Positions 28,569 to 39,438 of a stretch of 64,000 nucleotides of DNA are shown one piece after another (positions within the stretch are counted from its first letter, which is position 1; each line of letters begins with the position of its first letter). The notes under the pieces were generated by a model. That model ran no database searches. It worked only from the letters and a program-made list of their open reading frames with translations, and was not told where the DNA came from. This stretch comes from Bradyrhizobium sp. CIAT3101 (lineage in GTDB: Bacteria; Pseudomonadota; Alphaproteobacteria; Rhizobiales; Xanthobacteraceae): the NCBI RefSeq assembly GCF_029714945.1, contig NZ_CP121634.1:3803001-3867000 (forward strand). The letters are read 5' to 3'. A program made the translations under genes and the position numbers.

Positions 28569-29402
28569 ATGGCACTGAAGAAATTCAATCCCACGACACC
28601 TGGCCAGCGCCAGCTGGTCATGGTCGATCGTTCAGCCCTCTACAAGGGCAAGCCGGTCAAGGCGCTCACCGAGGGCAAGCACTCCTCGGGTGGTCGCAAC
28701 AACACCGGTCGCATCACCGTGCGCTTCCGTGGCGGCGGTCACAAGCAGACCCTGCGCATCGTCGACTTCAAGCGCGACAAGGTCGATGCGCCGGCGACCG
28801 TCGAGCGGCTGGAATACGATCCGAACCGCACCGCGTTCATCGCGCTGGTCAAGTACGAAGACGGCACCCAGGCCTATATCCTGGCGCCGCAGCGCCTTGC
28901 GGTCGGCGATTCCGTGATTGCCGGCAACTACGTCGACGTGAAGCCGGGCAACGTCATGCCGCTCGGCAACATGCCGGTCGGCACGATCATCCACAACATC
29001 GAGGTCAAGATCGGGAAGGGCGGCCAGCTCGCCCGTTCCGCCGGCACCTACGCGCAGCTGGTCGGCCGCGACCAGGACTACGTCATCATCCGCCTGAACT
29101 CGGGTGAGCAGCGCCTGGTGCACGGCCGTTGCCGCGGCACGATCGGTGCGGTGTCGAACCCGGACCACATGAACACCTCGATCGGCAAGGCCGGCCGCAA
29201 CCGCTGGCTGGGCCGCAAGCCGCATAACCGCGGCGTTTCGATGAACCCGATCGACCATCCGCACGGCGGTGGTGAAGGTCGTACCTCGGGCGGTCGTCAC
29301 CCGGTTACTCCGTGGGGCAAGCCGACCAAGGGCAAGAAGACCCGCAGCAACAAGTCGACCAACAAATTCATTCTCCTAAGCCGCCACAAGCGGAAGAAGT
29401 AA
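28569..29402 (+). CDS. rplB: 50S ribosomal protein L2
   Basis: L2 of 277 residues. [20 protein letters not shown] and the C-terminal [20 protein letters not shown] are seen; the second includes the conserved histidine near the peptidyl transferase centre. Basic Lys/Arg-rich end. Length is normal. Confidence 0.97.
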   Translation: MALKKFNPTTPGQRQLVMVDRSALYKGKPVKALTEGKHSSGGRNNTGRITVRFRGGGHKQTLRIVDFKRDKVDAPATVERLEYDPNRTAFIALVKYEDGTQAYILAPQRLAVGDSVIAGNYVDVKPGNVMPLGNMPVGTIIHNIEVKIGKGGQLARSAGTYAQLVGRDQDYVIIRLNSGEQRLVHGRCRGTIGAVSNPDHMNTSIGKAGRNRWLGRKPHNRGVSMNPIDHPHGGGEGRTSGGRHPVTPWGKPTKGKKTRSNKSTNKFILLSRHKRKK

Positions 29403-29414
29403 GGAACGACGGAC

Positions 29415-29693
29415 ATGGTTCGTTCAGTCTGGAAAGGCCCGTTCGTCGAGGGTTCTCTGCTCAAGAAGGCAGATGCCGCGCGCGCGTCCGGCCGTCACGA
29501 CGTCATCAAGATCTGGAGCCGTCGCTCGACGATCCTGCCGCAGTTCGTCGGCCTGACCTTCGGCGTCTACAACGGTCAGAAGCACGTGCCGGTGGCCGTC
29601 AACGAGGAAATGGTCGGTCACAAGTTCGGCGAGTTCTCGCCGACCCGGACCTTCCATGGCCACTCCGGCGACAAGAAAGCCAAGAAGGCTTGA
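29415..29693 (+). CDS. rpsS: 30S ribosomal protein S19
   Basis: S19 of 92 residues, [13 protein letters not shown] to the C-terminal [15 protein letters not shown]. It binds the 30S head with S13. AAGGAACG precedes the ATG, and the gap to rplB is 12 bases. Confidence 0.97.
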   Translation: MVRSVWKGPFVEGSLLKKADAARASGRHDVIKIWSRRSTILPQFVGLTFGVYNGQKHVPVAVNEEMVGHKFGEFSPTRTFHGHSGDKKAKKA

Positions 29694-29703
29694 GGATTAA
29701 ACG

Positions 29704-30093
29704 ATGAGCAAACCTAAGCGCGAACGGAGCCTCGCCGAGAACGAGGCCAAGGCGGTCGCCCGGATGCTGCGGGTGAGCCCGCAGAAGCTCAACCTGGTCG
29801 CCCAGCTCATTCGCGGCCGGAAGGCTTCCGCTGCGCTCGCCGACCTGCAGTTTTCGCGCAAGCGGATCGCGGTTGACGTGAAGAAGTGCCTGGAATCGGC
29901 TATCGCCAATGCCGAGAACAACCACGACCTCGACGTTGACGATCTCGTCGTGGCGCAGGCCTTCGTCGGCAACGGCCTCGTGATGAAGCGCTTTGCCGCC
30001 CGCGGCCGTGGCCGCTCGGGCCGTGTCTACAAACCATTTTCGCAGCTGACGATCATTGTTCGTCAGGTCGAAGCCGAAGCAGCAGCGGCTTAA
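29704..30093 (+). CDS. rplV: 50S ribosomal protein L22
   Basis: L22 of 129 residues. [20 protein letters not shown] near the N-terminus and the long tunnel-lining hairpin near residues 90-105 ([10 protein letters not shown]) are seen. The hairpin shapes the exit tunnel at the macrolide site. Confidence 0.97.
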   Translation: MSKPKRERSLAENEAKAVARMLRVSPQKLNLVAQLIRGRKASAALADLQFSRKRIAVDVKKCLESAIANAENNHDLDVDDLVVAQAFVGNGLVMKRFAARGRGRSGRVYKPFSQLTIIVRQVEAEAAAA

Positions 30094-30111
30094 GGGTCGC
30101 AGGAGAAAACG

Positions 30112-30837
30112 ATGGGTCAAAAGATCAATCCGATCGGTCTGCGTCTCGGCATCAACCGGACCTGGGATTCCCGCTGGTTCGCCGGCAAGCAGGAATACGG
30201 CAAGCTGCTGCACGAGGACGTCAAGATCCGCGAGATCCTGCACAAGGAGCTCAAGCAGGCGGCCGTCGCCCGCATCGTGATCGAGCGTCCGCACAAGAAG
30301 TGCCGCGTCACCATCCACTCGGCTCGTCCGGGCGTGGTGATCGGCAAGAAGGGCGCCGACATCGATAAGCTTCGCAAGAAGGTCGCGGACATCACCTCGT
30401 CCGACGTCGTCATCAACATCGTCGAAATCCGCAAGCCGGAGCTCGATGCGACGCTGGTGGCCGAGTCGATCGCGCAGCAGCTCGAGCGCCGCGTGGCGTT
30501 CCGCCGCGCCATGAAGCGCGCCGTTCAGTCGGCGATGCGTCTCGGCGCGGAAGGCATCCGCATCAACTGCTCGGGTCGTCTGGGCGGTGCGGAAATCGCG
30601 CGCATGGAGTGGTATCGCGAAGGTCGCGTGCCGCTGCACACGCTGCGCGCCGACATCGACTATGGCGTTGCGACCGCGTTCACGACCTTCGGCACCTGCG
30701 GCGTCAAGGTCTGGATCTTCAAGGGTGAGATCCTCGAGCACGATCCGATGGCCCAGGACAAGAGAATGGCCGAAGGCGAGACGGGTGGTAGCAGCGATCG
30801 TGGTGGCCGTGGGCGCCGCGACACGGCTGCAGCCTGA
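30112..30837 (+). CDS. rpsC: 30S ribosomal protein S3
   Basis: S3 of 241 residues. The N-terminal KH type II domain carries VIGKKGADI, the GxxG RNA-binding loop. The C-terminal domain has [20 protein letters not shown] at the mRNA entry tunnel. A Gly/Arg-rich tail of about 20 residues follows. AGGAG precedes the ATG. Confidence 0.97.
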   Translation: MGQKINPIGLRLGINRTWDSRWFAGKQEYGKLLHEDVKIREILHKELKQAAVARIVIERPHKKCRVTIHSARPGVVIGKKGADIDKLRKKVADITSSDVVINIVEIRKPELDATLVAESIAQQLERRVAFRRAMKRAVQSAMRLGAEGIRINCSGRLGGAEIARMEWYREGRVPLHTLRADIDYGVATAFTTFGTCGVKVWIFKGEILEHDPMAQDKRMAEGETGGSSDRGGRGRRDTAAA

Positions 30838-30866
30838 TCGACCTGAGAATTTGAGGGCTTAAAGCC

Positions 30867-31280
30867 ATGATGCAACCTAAGAAAACGAAGTTCCGGAAGG
30901 CGCATAAGGGCCGGATTCACGGCGTTGCGACTTCGGGCGCGACGTTGGCATTCGGCCAGTTCGGCCTGAAGGCAACCGAGCCTGAGCGCGTCACTGCGCG
31001 TCAGATCGAGGCTGCCCGCCGCGCGCTGACCCGCCACATGAAGCGCGCCGGCCGCGTCTGGATCCGCGTGTTCCCCGACGTTCCGGTGTCGAAGAAGCCG
31101 GCCGAAGTCCGCATGGGCTCCGGCAAGGGTTCGCCGGAACTGTGGGTCGCCCGCGTCAAGCCGGGCCGGGTGCTGTTCGAGATCGACGGCGTCAACACCC
31201 AGACGGCGCGCGAAGCGCTGACGCTCGCGGCCGCCAAGCTGCCGATCAAGACGCGCTTCGTCGAGCGCATTGCGGAGTAA
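30867..31280 (+). CDS. rplP: 50S ribosomal protein L16
   Basis: L16 of 137 residues: [19 protein letters not shown], then [18 protein letters not shown], next to the A-site and 5S rRNA. The start may be 30867 or the adjacent ATG at 30870. Its stop overlaps a possible ATG at 31280 for rpmC. Confidence 0.96.
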   Translation: MMQPKKTKFRKAHKGRIHGVATSGATLAFGQFGLKATEPERVTARQIEAARRALTRHMKRAGRVWIRVFPDVPVSKKPAEVRMGSGKGSPELWVARVKPGRVLFEIDGVNTQTAREALTLAAAKLPIKTRFVERIAE

Positions 31281-31285
31281 TGGTC

Positions 31286-31492
31286 ATGGCCCAGATGAAG
31301 ATCGAAGACATCCGCGCGATGAGCCCCGACCAGCAGGACGACGCCGTCCTGAACCTGAAGAAGGAGCGCTTCAACCTGCGCTTCCAGCGTGCCACCGGGC
31401 AGCTCGAGAACACCTCGCGCCTGCGCGAGGCCCGTCGTGACATCGCCCGGATCAAGACCGTCGCCGCGCAAGCGCGTGCGAAGAAGAAGTAA
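31286..31492 (+). CDS. rpmC: 50S ribosomal protein L29
   Basis: L29 of 68 residues, [17 protein letters not shown] with [18 protein letters not shown] and a basic C-terminus. It lies near the tunnel exit beside L23. The ATG at 31286 gives the common length; ATG 31280 would add two residues and overlap the rplP stop. Confidence 0.95.
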   Translation: MAQMKIEDIRAMSPDQQDDAVLNLKKERFNLRFQRATGQLENTSRLREARRDIARIKTVAAQARAKKK

Positions 31493-31505
31493 GGGGCTAA
31501 CGGAT

Positions 31506-31754
31506 ATGCCGAAACGTACTTTGCAAGGCGTGGTCGTCAGCGACAAGACTGCCAAGACCGTCGTGGTGCGCGTCGATCGCCGCTTCACGCATCCGATCTA
31601 CAAGAAGACGATCCGCCGTTCGAAGAACTACCATGCGCACGACGAGAACAACGAGTTCAAGCCGGGCGACATGGTTTGGATCGAAGAGACGAAGCCGATT
31701 TCGAAGTTGAAGTGCTGGATCGTGATCCGGGGCGAACACAAGAAAAGCGCCTGA
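31506..31754 (+). CDS. rpsQ: 30S ribosomal protein S17
   Basis: S17 of 82 residues, [20 protein letters not shown], with the OB-fold and [21 protein letters not shown] primary 16S rRNA binder. GTAAGGGG is upstream. An 84-base gap follows before rplN. Confidence 0.97.
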   Translation: MPKRTLQGVVVSDKTAKTVVVRVDRRFTHPIYKKTIRRSKNYHAHDENNEFKPGDMVWIEETKPISKLKCWIVIRGEHKKSA

Positions 31755-31838
31755 TCTGTTGGCCTTGGCCGACTGACTTCAGGGAAATGTTGAGCGCCGG
31801 CTAGGCTGGCGCAAAGAGAAAGAGGACGAGGTGCATCA

Positions 31839-32207
31839 ATGATTCAGATGCAGACCAACCTCGACGTGGCCGATAATTCTGGCGCACGCCGTGTCATGTG
31901 TATCAAGGTGCTCGGAGGCTCCAAGCGCCGCTACGCCACGATCGGCGACATCATTGTCGTCTCGATCAAGGAAGCCATTCCGCGTGGCAAGGTGAAGAAG
32001 GGCGACGTGATGAAGGCCGTCGTGGTGCGTGTCCGCAAGGACATCCGCCGCGCTGACGGTTCGGTCATCCGCTTCGACCGCAACGCCGCCGTTCTGATCA
32101 ACAATCAGTCCGAGCCGGTCGGCACCCGTATCTTCGGGCCCGTGCCGCGCGAGCTGCGCGCCAAGAACCACATGAAGATCATTTCGCTCGCGCCGGAGGT
32201 GCTGTGA
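31839..32207 (+). CDS. rplN: 50S ribosomal protein L14
   Basis: L14 of 122 residues: [37 protein letters not shown] and the C-terminal SLAPEVL. It forms part of an intersubunit bridge and is the docking site of RsfS. Starts the spc-type gene set. Its stop overlaps the rplX start by one base. Confidence 0.97.
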   Translation: MIQMQTNLDVADNSGARRVMCIKVLGGSKRRYATIGDIIVVSIKEAIPRGKVKKGDVMKAVVVRVRKDIRRADGSVIRFDRNAAVLINNQSEPVGTRIFGPVPRELRAKNHMKIISLAPEVL

Positions 32208-32521
32208 TGGCTGCGAAGATCCGCAAGGGCGACAAGGTCGTCGTGCTGACCGGCCGCGACAAGGGTCGCAGCGGCGAAGTGTTCGAGGTGCGCCCCGAGG
32301 CCGGTACGGCCCTCGTGCGCGGCATCAACATGGTCAAGCGTCACCAGAAGCAGACGCAGGCCCAGGAGGGCGGCATCATCTCGAAAGAGGCGCCGATCCA
32401 ACTGTCCAACATCGCGTATGTCGGCAAGGACGGAAAGCCGACCCGCGTCGGATTCAAGATTCTGGCGGACGGCAAGAAGGTCCGCATCGCCAAGAGCTCG
32501 GGAGCTGAGATCGATGGCTGA
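32207..32521 (+). CDS. rplX: 50S ribosomal protein L24
   Basis: L24 of 104 residues: [20 protein letters not shown], the KOW motif, and [11 protein letters not shown]. An assembly initiator of the 50S subunit. The ATG at 32207 shares a base with the rplN stop; a GTG three bases upstream is also possible. Confidence 0.96.
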   Translation: MAAKIRKGDKVVVLTGRDKGRSGEVFEVRPEAGTALVRGINMVKRHQKQTQAQEGGIISKEAPIQLSNIAYVGKDGKPTRVGFKILADGKKVRIAKSSGAEIDG

Positions 32522-33071
32522 GGCCGCTTACACCCCGCGCCTGCGCGCGGAATACGACGCGAAGATCCGCACTGCCATGACCGAGAAGTTCGGTTATGAG
32601 AACGTGATGCAGGTTCCGCGCCTGGACAAGGTCGTGCTGAACATGGGCGTTGGCGATTCCGTCAACGACCGCAAGAAGGCCGAGACCGCCGCTGCCGAAC
32701 TGACCCAGATCGCCGGCCAGAAGGCGATCGTGACCTACTCGCGTATCGCGATCGCGACCTTCAAGCTGCGTGAAAATCAGCCGATCGGCTGCAAGGTCAC
32801 GCTGCGCAAGGCCCGCATGTACGAGTTCATCGATCGCCTGGTGACGGTCGCGCTGCCGCGCGTCCGCGACTTCCGCGGCCTGAACCCGAAGAGCTTTGAC
32901 GGCCGCGGCAACTACTCGCTCGGCATCAAGGAGCACATCATTTTCCCCGAGATCGACTTCGACAAGGTCACGGAAGCCCGCGGTATGGACATCACCGTCT
33001 GCACCACGGCCAAGACCGACGAAGAGGCGAGGGCCTTGTTGACCGCTTTCAATTTCCCGTTCCGGCAGTGA
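32514..33071 (+). CDS. rplE: 50S ribosomal protein L5
   Basis: L5 of 185 residues, starting [48 protein letters not shown] and the FPEIDFDKV region are typical. It binds 5S rRNA and touches S13 across the interface. It overlaps rplX by eight bases. Confidence 0.96.
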   Translation: MAEAAYTPRLRAEYDAKIRTAMTEKFGYENVMQVPRLDKVVLNMGVGDSVNDRKKAETAAAELTQIAGQKAIVTYSRIAIATFKLRENQPIGCKVTLRKARMYEFIDRLVTVALPRVRDFRGLNPKSFDGRGNYSLGIKEHIIFPEIDFDKVTEARGMDITVCTTAKTDEEARALLTAFNFPFRQ

Positions 33072-33117
33072 GACGCTGACCTAAAGCCTCTCAAACGCGG
33101 ATACCCAGGAGCCAAGC

Positions 33118-33423
33118 ATGGCAAAGAAGAGTTCAGTCGAGAAGAACAACCGGCGCAAGCGGATGGTGAAGAACGCCGCCCCGAAGCGCGAGCGGTTGAA
33201 GGCGATCATCGCCGACAAGACGCTGCCGATGGAAGAGCGGTTCGCCGCGACCCTGAAGCTGGCGGAAATGCCGCGCAATTCGTCGGCCACCCGCATCCGT
33301 CTGCGTTGCGAGCTGTCGGGCCGCCCGCGCTCGAACTATCGCAAGAACAAGCTGTCCCGTATCGCGCTCCGCGACCTTGGCTCCAAGGGCATGGTCCCGG
33401 GCCTCGTGAAGTCGAGCTGGTAA
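33118..33423 (+). CDS. rpsN: 30S ribosomal protein S14 (zinc-free long form)
   Basis: S14 of 101 residues. It is the long, zinc-independent type: only one Cys is present and the CxxC pairs of the short form are missing. [20 protein letters not shown] is the conserved C-terminal region. CAGGAG precedes the ATG. Confidence 0.96.
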   Translation: MAKKSSVEKNNRRKRMVKNAAPKRERLKAIIADKTLPMEERFAATLKLAEMPRNSSATRIRLRCELSGRPRSNYRKNKLSRIALRDLGSKGMVPGLVKSSW

Positions 33424-33437
33424 GGAGGGTCGTTTAG

Positions 33438-33836
33438 ATGTCTACGCACGATCCAATCAGCGATCTGATCACCCGCATCCGCAATGCGCAGCTGCGTTCC
33501 AAGAGCAAGGTCTCCACGCCCGGCTCGAAGATGCGCGAGAACGTGCTCGAAGTGCTGAAGAGCGAAGGCTACATCCGCGGCTTCGCCACGGTCGAGCACG
33601 CCTCGGGCCGCAGCGAGATCGAGATCGAGCTGAAGTATTTCGACGGCGAGCCCGTCATCCGCGAGATCGAACGAGTCTCCAAGCCCGGGCGTCGTGTCTA
33701 CGCCTCGGTGAAGGCTCTGCCGCGGGTCAATAACGGACTCGGTATTTCGGTGTTGTCGACGCCGAAGGGGATCATGGCCGACCACAGTGCGCGTGAAGCG
33801 AACGTGGGCGGTGAAGTCCTCTTCACGGTGTTCTGA
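33438..33836 (+). CDS. rpsH: 30S ribosomal protein S8
   Basis: S8 of 132 residues: [16 protein letters not shown], then the C-terminal [21 protein letters not shown] primary 16S binder, and in Escherichia coli the repressor of the spc operon at the rplE mRNA. A strong GTAAGGAGG lies upstream. Confidence 0.97.
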   Translation: MSTHDPISDLITRIRNAQLRSKSKVSTPGSKMRENVLEVLKSEGYIRGFATVEHASGRSEIEIELKYFDGEPVIREIERVSKPGRRVYASVKALPRVNNGLGISVLSTPKGIMADHSAREANVGGEVLFTVF

Positions 33837-33852
33837 GAAGGATTTTTGATCC

Positions 33853-34386
33853 ATGTCACGTGTTGGCAAAAGGCCGGTTGCGGTGCCGTCGGGTGTGACC
33901 GCGACCGTCGACGGGCAGACCGTCAAGATGAAGGGGCCGAAGGGCCAGCTTCAGTTCGTCGTTCATGACGACGTCGAGGTGAAGCTCGAGAACGGCCAGG
34001 TCAAGGTCAAGCCGCGGGCTGAGACCAACCGCGCGCGCGCGCTGTACGGTACGGCTCGCGCCCAGGTCGCGAATCTGGTCGAAGGCGTCACCAAGGGCTT
34101 CGAGAAGAAGCTCGAAATCACCGGCGTCGGTTACCGCGCCGCGATGCAGGGCAAGAACCTGCAGCTCGCGCTCGGTTACAGCCACGATGTGGTCTATGCG
34201 ATCCCGGAAGGGATCACGATCACCGTGCCGAAGCCGACCGAGATCACGGTGACGGGCAGCGACATCCAGCGCGTCGGCCAGGTCGCCGCTGAGATCCGCT
34301 CTTATCGCCCGCCGGAGCCCTACAAGGGCAAGGGCGTGAAGTATGTTGGCGAATTCATCTTCCGCAAGGAAGGCAAGAAGAAGTAA
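33853..34386 (+). CDS. rplF: 50S ribosomal protein L6
   Basis: L6 of 177 residues with two repeated domains: [37 protein letters not shown] and the [13 protein letters not shown]-terminus near the factor-binding site. Confidence 0.97.
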   Translation: MSRVGKRPVAVPSGVTATVDGQTVKMKGPKGQLQFVVHDDVEVKLENGQVKVKPRAETNRARALYGTARAQVANLVEGVTKGFEKKLEITGVGYRAAMQGKNLQLALGYSHDVVYAIPEGITITVPKPTEITVTGSDIQRVGQVAAEIRSYRPPEPYKGKGVKYVGEFIFRKEGKKK

Positions 34387-34397
34387 CGGAGCCGGTC

Positions 34398-34760
34398 ATG
34401 TCCAAAGCCAAGGTTACCAATGCCCGGCGCAAGCGGAGTGTGCGGCTGAAGCTGCGCCGCTCCGGTGGTGGTCGTCCGCGTCTGTCGGTGTTCCGCTCGT
34501 CCAAGCACATCTACGCCCAGGTCATCGACGACCTGAAGGGCGAGACGCTGGCCTCTGCCTCGTCGCTCGAGAAGTCGATGCGCGACGGCGGCAAGACCGG
34601 CGCCGACATCGATGCGGCGAAGGCGGTCGGCAAGCTGCTGGCCGAGCGCGCCGCCGAGAAGGGCGTCAAGGAAGTCGTGTTCGATCGCGGCAGCTACCTC
34701 TACCACGGGCGCGTCAAGGCTCTTGCCGACGCAGCGCGTGAGAGCGGGCTGAGCTTCTAA
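34398..34760 (+). CDS. rplR: 50S ribosomal protein L18
   Basis: L18 of 120 residues. A basic N-terminus ([20 protein letters not shown]) is followed by [15 protein letters not shown] and [20 protein letters not shown] 5S rRNA-binding protein. Confidence 0.97.
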   Translation: MSKAKVTNARRKRSVRLKLRRSGGGRPRLSVFRSSKHIYAQVIDDLKGETLASASSLEKSMRDGGKTGADIDAAKAVGKLLAERAAEKGVKEVVFDRGSYLYHGRVKALADAARESGLSF

Positions 34761-34807
34761 CAGAATTTGAGGATTGAGGCGTAAGCCTCTGAAGGATTGG
34801 AAAAACC

Positions 34808-35401
34808 ATGGCAGAACGCGAACAGCGTGGTGGACGCGATCAGCGCGGCGGCGGACGTGAGCGCAAGGAGCGCGAGGAGCGCGACAGCGAGTTCGTCGAC
34901 AAGCTCGTCCACATCAATCGCGTGGCGAAGGTCGTCAAGGGCGGTAAGCGCTTCGGTTTCGCAGCGCTGGTCGTGATCGGCGATCAGAAGGGCCGCGCCG
35001 GCTTCGGTCACGGCAAGGCGCGCGAAGTACCTGAGGCGATCCGCAAGGCCACCGAGTCCGCCAAGCGCAACCTGACCCGCGTGTCGCTGCGCGAGGGCCG
35101 TACGCTGCATCACGACATCGCCGGCCGTCATGGCGCGGGCCGTGTCTACCTGCGTGCCGCCCCGGCCGGTACCGGCATCATCGCCGGCGGTCCGATGCGC
35201 GCCGTGTTCGAGACGCTCGGCGTCCAGGACGTGGTGGCGAAGTCGATCGGCTCGTCGAACCCGTACAACATGGTTCGCGCGACCTTCGATGCGCTGAAGC
35301 ACCAGGACAGCCCGCGTTCGGTCGCGGCGCGCCGCAACATCAAGGTGTCCACCCTTCAGGGTCGTCGCGTCGGCGGCGATGCCGAGGCGGCTGCGGACTA
35401 A
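34808..35401 (+). CDS. rpsE: 30S ribosomal protein S5
   Basis: S5 of 197 residues. A charged, Arg/Gln-rich N-terminal extension of about 28 residues precedes the double-stranded RNA-binding-like domain ([20 protein letters not shown]) and the C-terminal RNase-P-like fold ([20 protein letters not shown]). Spectinomycin-site residues look normal. Confidence 0.97.
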   Translation: MAEREQRGGRDQRGGGRERKEREERDSEFVDKLVHINRVAKVVKGGKRFGFAALVVIGDQKGRAGFGHGKAREVPEAIRKATESAKRNLTRVSLREGRTLHHDIAGRHGAGRVYLRAAPAGTGIIAGGPMRAVFETLGVQDVVAKSIGSSNPYNMVRATFDALKHQDSPRSVAARRNIKVSTLQGRRVGGDAEAAAD

Positions 35402-35426
35402 CGAACGCTTTTCGGAGTAGACCACG

Positions 35427-35621
35427 ATGGCCAAGGCCGCAAAGACGATCAAGCTTGAGCAGACCGGCAGCGCGATCCGCCGCCATCACTCGCAGCGTTC
35501 GACGCTGATCGGGCTCAAGCTCAACAAGATCGGCCGCACCAGCGAACTGCCGGACACCCCGGCCGTCCGCGGCATGATCGAAAAGGTTCACCATCTCGTT
35601 CGCATTGTCGACGAGAAGTAA
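35427..35621 (+). CDS. rpmD: 50S ribosomal protein L30
   Basis: L30 of 64 residues, with [19 protein letters not shown] and [17 protein letters not shown]. Absent from some bacteria, present here in its usual place between rpsE and rplO. Confidence 0.96.
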   Translation: MAKAAKTIKLEQTGSAIRRHHSQRSTLIGLKLNKIGRTSELPDTPAVRGMIEKVHHLVRIVDEK

Positions 35622-35634
35622 AAGGAGCAGGGCG

Positions 35635-36120
35635 ATGAAGCTCAGCGATATCGCCGACAACGCCGGCTCGCGCAAGAAGCGCATGCGCGTCGGCCGTGGC
35701 ATCGGTTCGGGCAAGGGCAAGCAGTCCGGCCGCGGCGGCAAGGGCCAGACCGCGCGTTCGGGCGTGCGCATCAAGGGTTTCGAAGGCGGCCAGATGCCGA
35801 TGCATCGCCGTCTGCCCAAGCGCGGCTTCAACAACATCTTCCGCGTCGAGTACGCCGAGATCAATCTCGACCGGCTCCAGGACGCGGTCGATGCCAAGAA
35901 GCTCGAGACCGGCAGCGTCGTGAACGTCGAGGCTCTGGTGAAGGCCGGCGTGCTGCGCCGCGCCAAGGGCGGCCTGCGGCTACTCGGCCGCGGCGAGCTC
36001 AAGGCCAAGCTCAACATCGAAGTGCATGGCGCCACCAAGACCGCGATCGAAGCGGTCGAGAAGGCCGGCGGTTCGGTGAAGATCCTCGCCCCTGCCAAGG
36101 AAGAAGGCGAGGCGGCGTAA
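35635..36120 (+). CDS. rplO: 50S ribosomal protein L15
   Basis: L15 of 161 residues, [20 protein letters not shown], with the Gly-rich [19 protein letters not shown] stretch and the [12 protein letters not shown] core. AAAGGAGCAG is a strong ribosome-binding site. The hairpin at 36134 follows it. Confidence 0.97.
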   Translation: MKLSDIADNAGSRKKRMRVGRGIGSGKGKQSGRGGKGQTARSGVRIKGFEGGQMPMHRRLPKRGFNNIFRVEYAEINLDRLQDAVDAKKLETGSVVNVEALVKAGVLRRAKGGLRLLGRGELKAKLNIEVHGATKTAIEAVEKAGGSVKILAPAKEEGEAA

Positions 36121-36133
36121 CAACTGCGTCATT

Positions 36134-36155
36134 GGCCCGCGGCTCGCGGGCCTTT
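36134..36155 (+). terminator. Hairpin after rplO, weak terminator
   Basis: GGCCCGC at 36134-36140 pairs with GCGGGCC at 36146-36152 around GGCTC, with only TTT after it. It probably reduces, rather than stops, transcription into secY. Confidence 0.5.
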
Positions 36156-36270
36156 ACGCATGCGGGACGATGGACTTATCGAAGCCGAAGCCCCAGATAA
36201 TGTCCGGCGTCCGCTAATTTAGCCCGGCCGCGGGTATGACGGCGCAAAAGGCGGCGGGAGAAAGTCCAAT

Positions 36271-37602
36271 ATGGCCTCAGCAGCGGAACAACTGGCAGCC
36301 AACCTCAATTTCGGCGCGTTTGCCAAGGCCGACGAACTGAAGAAGCGCATCTGGTTCACCCTGGGTGCGCTACTCGTTTATCGGCTCGGGACCTACATCC
36401 CGCTGCCCGGAATCGATCCCAACATCTGGGAGCAGGTGTTCAAGTCGCAGGCGGGCGGCATCCTCGGCATGTTCAACATGTTCGCCGGCGGTGGTATCCA
36501 CCGCATGGCGATCTTTGCGCTGAACATCATGCCGTACATCTCGGCCTCGATCATCATCCAGCTTCTGACCACCGTCTCGCCGCAGCTCGAGGCGCTGAAG
36601 AAAGAAGGTGAGGCGGGCCGCAAGACGCTGAACCAGTACACCCGTTACCTCACGGTGATTCTGGCCGCGTTCCAGTCCTACGGCATCGCGGTCGGCCTCG
36701 AAGGCGCCGGCAATGTCGTCAGCGACCCCGGCATGTTCTTCCGTCTCTCCACCGCGATCACGCTGACCGGCGGCACCATGTTCCTGATGTGGCTGGGCGA
36801 GCAGATCACCTCGCGCGGCATCGGCAACGGTATCTCGCTGATCATTCTCTCCGGCATCGTCGCCGAGCTGCCGGCGGCGCTCGCCAACATGCTCGAGCTC
36901 GGCCGTCAGGGTGCGATGTCGACCGGCCTGATCCTGGTCGTGATCGTGATGGCGGTCGCCGTGATCGCCTTCATCGTGTTCATGGAGCGCGCCCAGCGCC
37001 GGCTGCTGATCCAGTATCCGAAGCGCCAGGTCGGCAACAAGATGTTCGAGGGCCAGTCCTCGCATCTGCCGCTCAAGCTCAACACCTCCGGCGTGATTCC
37101 GCCGATCTTCGCGTCCTCGCTGCTGTTGCTGCCGACCACGGTTGCCAACTTCAACGCGGGCAGTGGGCCGGAATGGTTCCAGTGGATCACGACGCAGCTC
37201 GGCCACGGCCGTCCGCTGTTCCTGATCCTCTATCTCGCGTTGATCGTGTTCTTCGCGTTCTTCTACACCGCGATCGTGTTCAACCCGACCGAGACCGCGG
37301 ACAACCTGAAGAAGCATGGCGGCTTCATCCCGGGGATCCGTCCGGGCGAGCGCACGGCGGAATATATCGACTACGTGCTGTCGCGCATCACCGTGCTCGG
37401 CGCGATCTATCTGGCGATCGTCTGCTTGATCCCTGAAATCCTGATCTCCTACGCCTCGGTGCCGTTCTATTTCGGCGGCACCTCGCTGCTGATCGTCGTC
37501 AGCGTCACGATGGATACGGTTGCGCAGGTGCAGGGCTATCTGCTGGCCCATCAGTATGAAGGCCTGATCCGCAAGTCGAAGCTCCGGGGCCGCCGCCGCT
37601 AA
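36271..37602 (+). CDS. secY: Preprotein translocase subunit SecY
   Basis: SecY of 443 residues with ten predicted membrane helices. GTYIPLPGID opens helix 1, FNMFAGGGIHRMAIFALNIM is the plug and lateral-gate region, and KKHGGFIPGIRPGERTAEYI lies in the C-terminal half. It forms the protein-conducting channel with SecE (2518). It sits in the spc operon as usual; rpmJ is not found here. Confidence 0.98.
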   Translation: MASAAEQLAANLNFGAFAKADELKKRIWFTLGALLVYRLGTYIPLPGIDPNIWEQVFKSQAGGILGMFNMFAGGGIHRMAIFALNIMPYISASIIIQLLTTVSPQLEALKKEGEAGRKTLNQYTRYLTVILAAFQSYGIAVGLEGAGNVVSDPGMFFRLSTAITLTGGTMFLMWLGEQITSRGIGNGISLIILSGIVAELPAALANMLELGRQGAMSTGLILVVIVMAVAVIAFIVFMERAQRRLLIQYPKRQVGNKMFEGQSSHLPLKLNTSGVIPPIFASSLLLLPTTVANFNAGSGPEWFQWITTQLGHGRPLFLILYLALIVFFAFFYTAIVFNPTETADNLKKHGGFIPGIRPGERTAEYIDYVLSRITVLGAIYLAIVCLIPEILISYASVPFYFGGTSLLIVVSVTMDTVAQVQGYLLAHQYEGLIRKSKLRGRRR

Positions 37603-37880
37603 GACGCGGCGTCCTCTTCCGGCGGCGCGCCCGTGCCGCCGATTCGCCGCGCGAGTGACGCGCGGCGCGCGCCGAGACGATCAGCTGGTCATTCGGCCGC
37701 GGCGGCAGAGCTGCTCTCACTGCAGCGCAATCACTGATTTCAAAGGCCTTCTTGGCGTCCGGGCATTTGCTCCCCTATGATATGGGTAGCGGTGCGGCGC
37801 CGATTATGATTTGCACTGTTACTGAACTTTCAAACACAGGTGCGCGACGTATCGCTCACCAATCCGGGGGGCGTACGCCA

Positions 37881-38759
37881 ATGAGAATTATACTTCTGGG
37901 ACCGCCAGGATCGGGCAAGGGGACCCAGGCGCAGCTGCTGGTGCAGCGCTATGGCATCGTCCAGCTCTCGACCGGTGAGATGTTGCGTGCAGCCGTCGCG
38001 GCCGGAACGCCGGTCGGGCTGAAAGCCAAGGAGATCATGGCCGGCGGCGGGCTCGTGCCCGACGAGGTCGTGGTGGGGATCATCTCCGATCGCATCGACC
38101 AGCCGGACGCGAAGAACGGTTTCATCCTCGACGGTTTCCCGCGCACCGTGCCGCAGGCCGAAGCGCTGGACGATCTGCTCCGGCACAAGCATCTCAAGCT
38201 CGACGCCGTGATCGAGCTCCGCGTCAACGAGAGCGCGCTGCTGAGTCGCGTCGAGACCCGTGTCGCCCAGATGCGGGAGCGCGGGGAGGAGGTCCGGGTC
38301 GACGACACGCCCGAGGTCCTGACCAAGCGGCTCGCCAGCTACCGCAGCCAGACGGAACCGCTGATTCACTACTACTCCGAGCGTCGGAAGCTCTCGACCA
38401 TCGACGGCATGATGGCCATCGACGAGGTCACCCGCGCCATCCACCGCCAGCTCCTGGCGCTCGGCGCGGTCGAGCCGAAGACCCATGCCCGCAGCGCGGC
38501 CAAGGCGGCACCGGCCAAGACGGGGGCCAAGAAGGCTAAGGCGAAGGCCAAGGCCGCGAAGAAAACGGCCAAAAAGCCGGCGAAAGCGGCCAAAAAGGCT
38601 GCCAAATCGGCCAAATCCGCCAAAAAGGCCGTGAAGGGCGCCAAAAAGGCAGCCAAGAAGACCGTCAAGAAAACGGTCAAAAAGGCCGCCAAAAAGGCCG
38701 TCAAAAAAGGTTCGAAGAAGGGTCCAAAAAAGGTCACGAAAAAGCGAGCCAAGCGCTAG
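37881..38759 (+). CDS. adk: Adenylate kinase with Lys/Ala-rich C-terminal tail
   Basis: The first ~195 residues form a short-LID adenylate kinase: P-loop [12 protein letters not shown] at 7-18, [12 protein letters not shown] for AMP binding, and [12 protein letters not shown]. It interconverts ATP and AMP with two ADP. Beyond it, about 75 residues (roughly 215-292) are almost only Lys, Ala, Ser, Thr, Val, Gly and Pro in [14 protein letters not shown] repeats, like histone H1 or bacterial AlgP/Hc1 tails. That makes the protein 292 residues long, about 90 more than usual. A longer in-frame start at 37752 was rejected. The tail may bind RNA, ribosomes or DNA (inference). Confidence 0.95.
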   Translation: MRIILLGPPGSGKGTQAQLLVQRYGIVQLSTGEMLRAAVAAGTPVGLKAKEIMAGGGLVPDEVVVGIISDRIDQPDAKNGFILDGFPRTVPQAEALDDLLRHKHLKLDAVIELRVNESALLSRVETRVAQMRERGEEVRVDDTPEVLTKRLASYRSQTEPLIHYYSERRKLSTIDGMMAIDEVTRAIHRQLLALGAVEPKTHARSAAKAAPAKTGAKKAKAKAKAAKKTAKKPAKAAKKAAKSAKSAKKAVKGAKKAAKKTVKKTVKKAAKKAVKKGSKKGPKKVTKKRAKR

Positions 38760-38947
38760 CGGCGGTTGACGAAAGCCCCCTGAATCCCTTAATAAGCCCC
38801 GCATCCAAGTCGGATAGTTTCAAACGATGCCGGGCCCCAGGAAGACCAGGGGTGGGCGTCGTGTTCGCGTTTGTGAACACCTGCCCGAGAAACATAAGCA
38901 CTTAAAGCCCGGTTCCTGACGAGGGATCGGCAACAGGAGAGAAGGCC

Positions 38948-39316
38948 GTGGCCCGTATTGCCGGCGTGAACATTCCGACCAACAAGCGCGTGCTGATCGC
39001 GCTCCAGTACATCCATGGCATCGGCCAGAAGATCGCTGGTGAGATCCTCGAAAAGGTGAAGATCCCCGAGGATCGTCGCGTCAATCAGCTCAGCGATGCT
39101 GAAGTGCTCCAGATCCGCGAAGTGATCGACCGCGACTATCTCGTCGAGGGCGATCTGCGTCGTGAGGTCGGTATCAACATCAAGCGTCTGATGGACCTCG
39201 GCTGCTATCGCGGCCTGCGTCATCGTCGCGGTCTGCCGGTGCGCGGTCAGCGGACCCACACCAATGCGCGTACGCGCAAGGGCCCGGCCAAGGCCATCGC
39301 CGGCAAGAAGAAGTAA
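38948..39316 (+). CDS. rpsM: 30S ribosomal protein S13
   Basis: S13 of 122 residues, starting with GTG ([15 protein letters not shown]). CAGGAGAG lies upstream. [20 protein letters not shown] and the basic [14 protein letters not shown] tail contact the P-site tRNA and L5. First gene of the alpha-type set. Confidence 0.97.
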   Translation: MARIAGVNIPTNKRVLIALQYIHGIGQKIAGEILEKVKIPEDRRVNQLSDAEVLQIREVIDRDYLVEGDLRREVGINIKRLMDLGCYRGLRHRRGLPVRGQRTHTNARTRKGPAKAIAGKKK

Positions 39317-39438
39317 GTTTTCGAATCCAATCGCGGCGTGTGGCGACAGGGGAAACCCGTTCGCCACGCGCCTTTCGTTCCATCAGGTGTAGCCGCTGGC
39401 ATTACGGCGGCGTTTGAGATCTCCAGGAAAGGTAGTCT

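Noticed and set aside
37603..37880. A search for rpmJ (L36) between secY and adk, where some bacteria have it.
   Set aside because: No short basic Cys-rich L36-like frame could be read, and the 278 bases hold nothing else that I could support.
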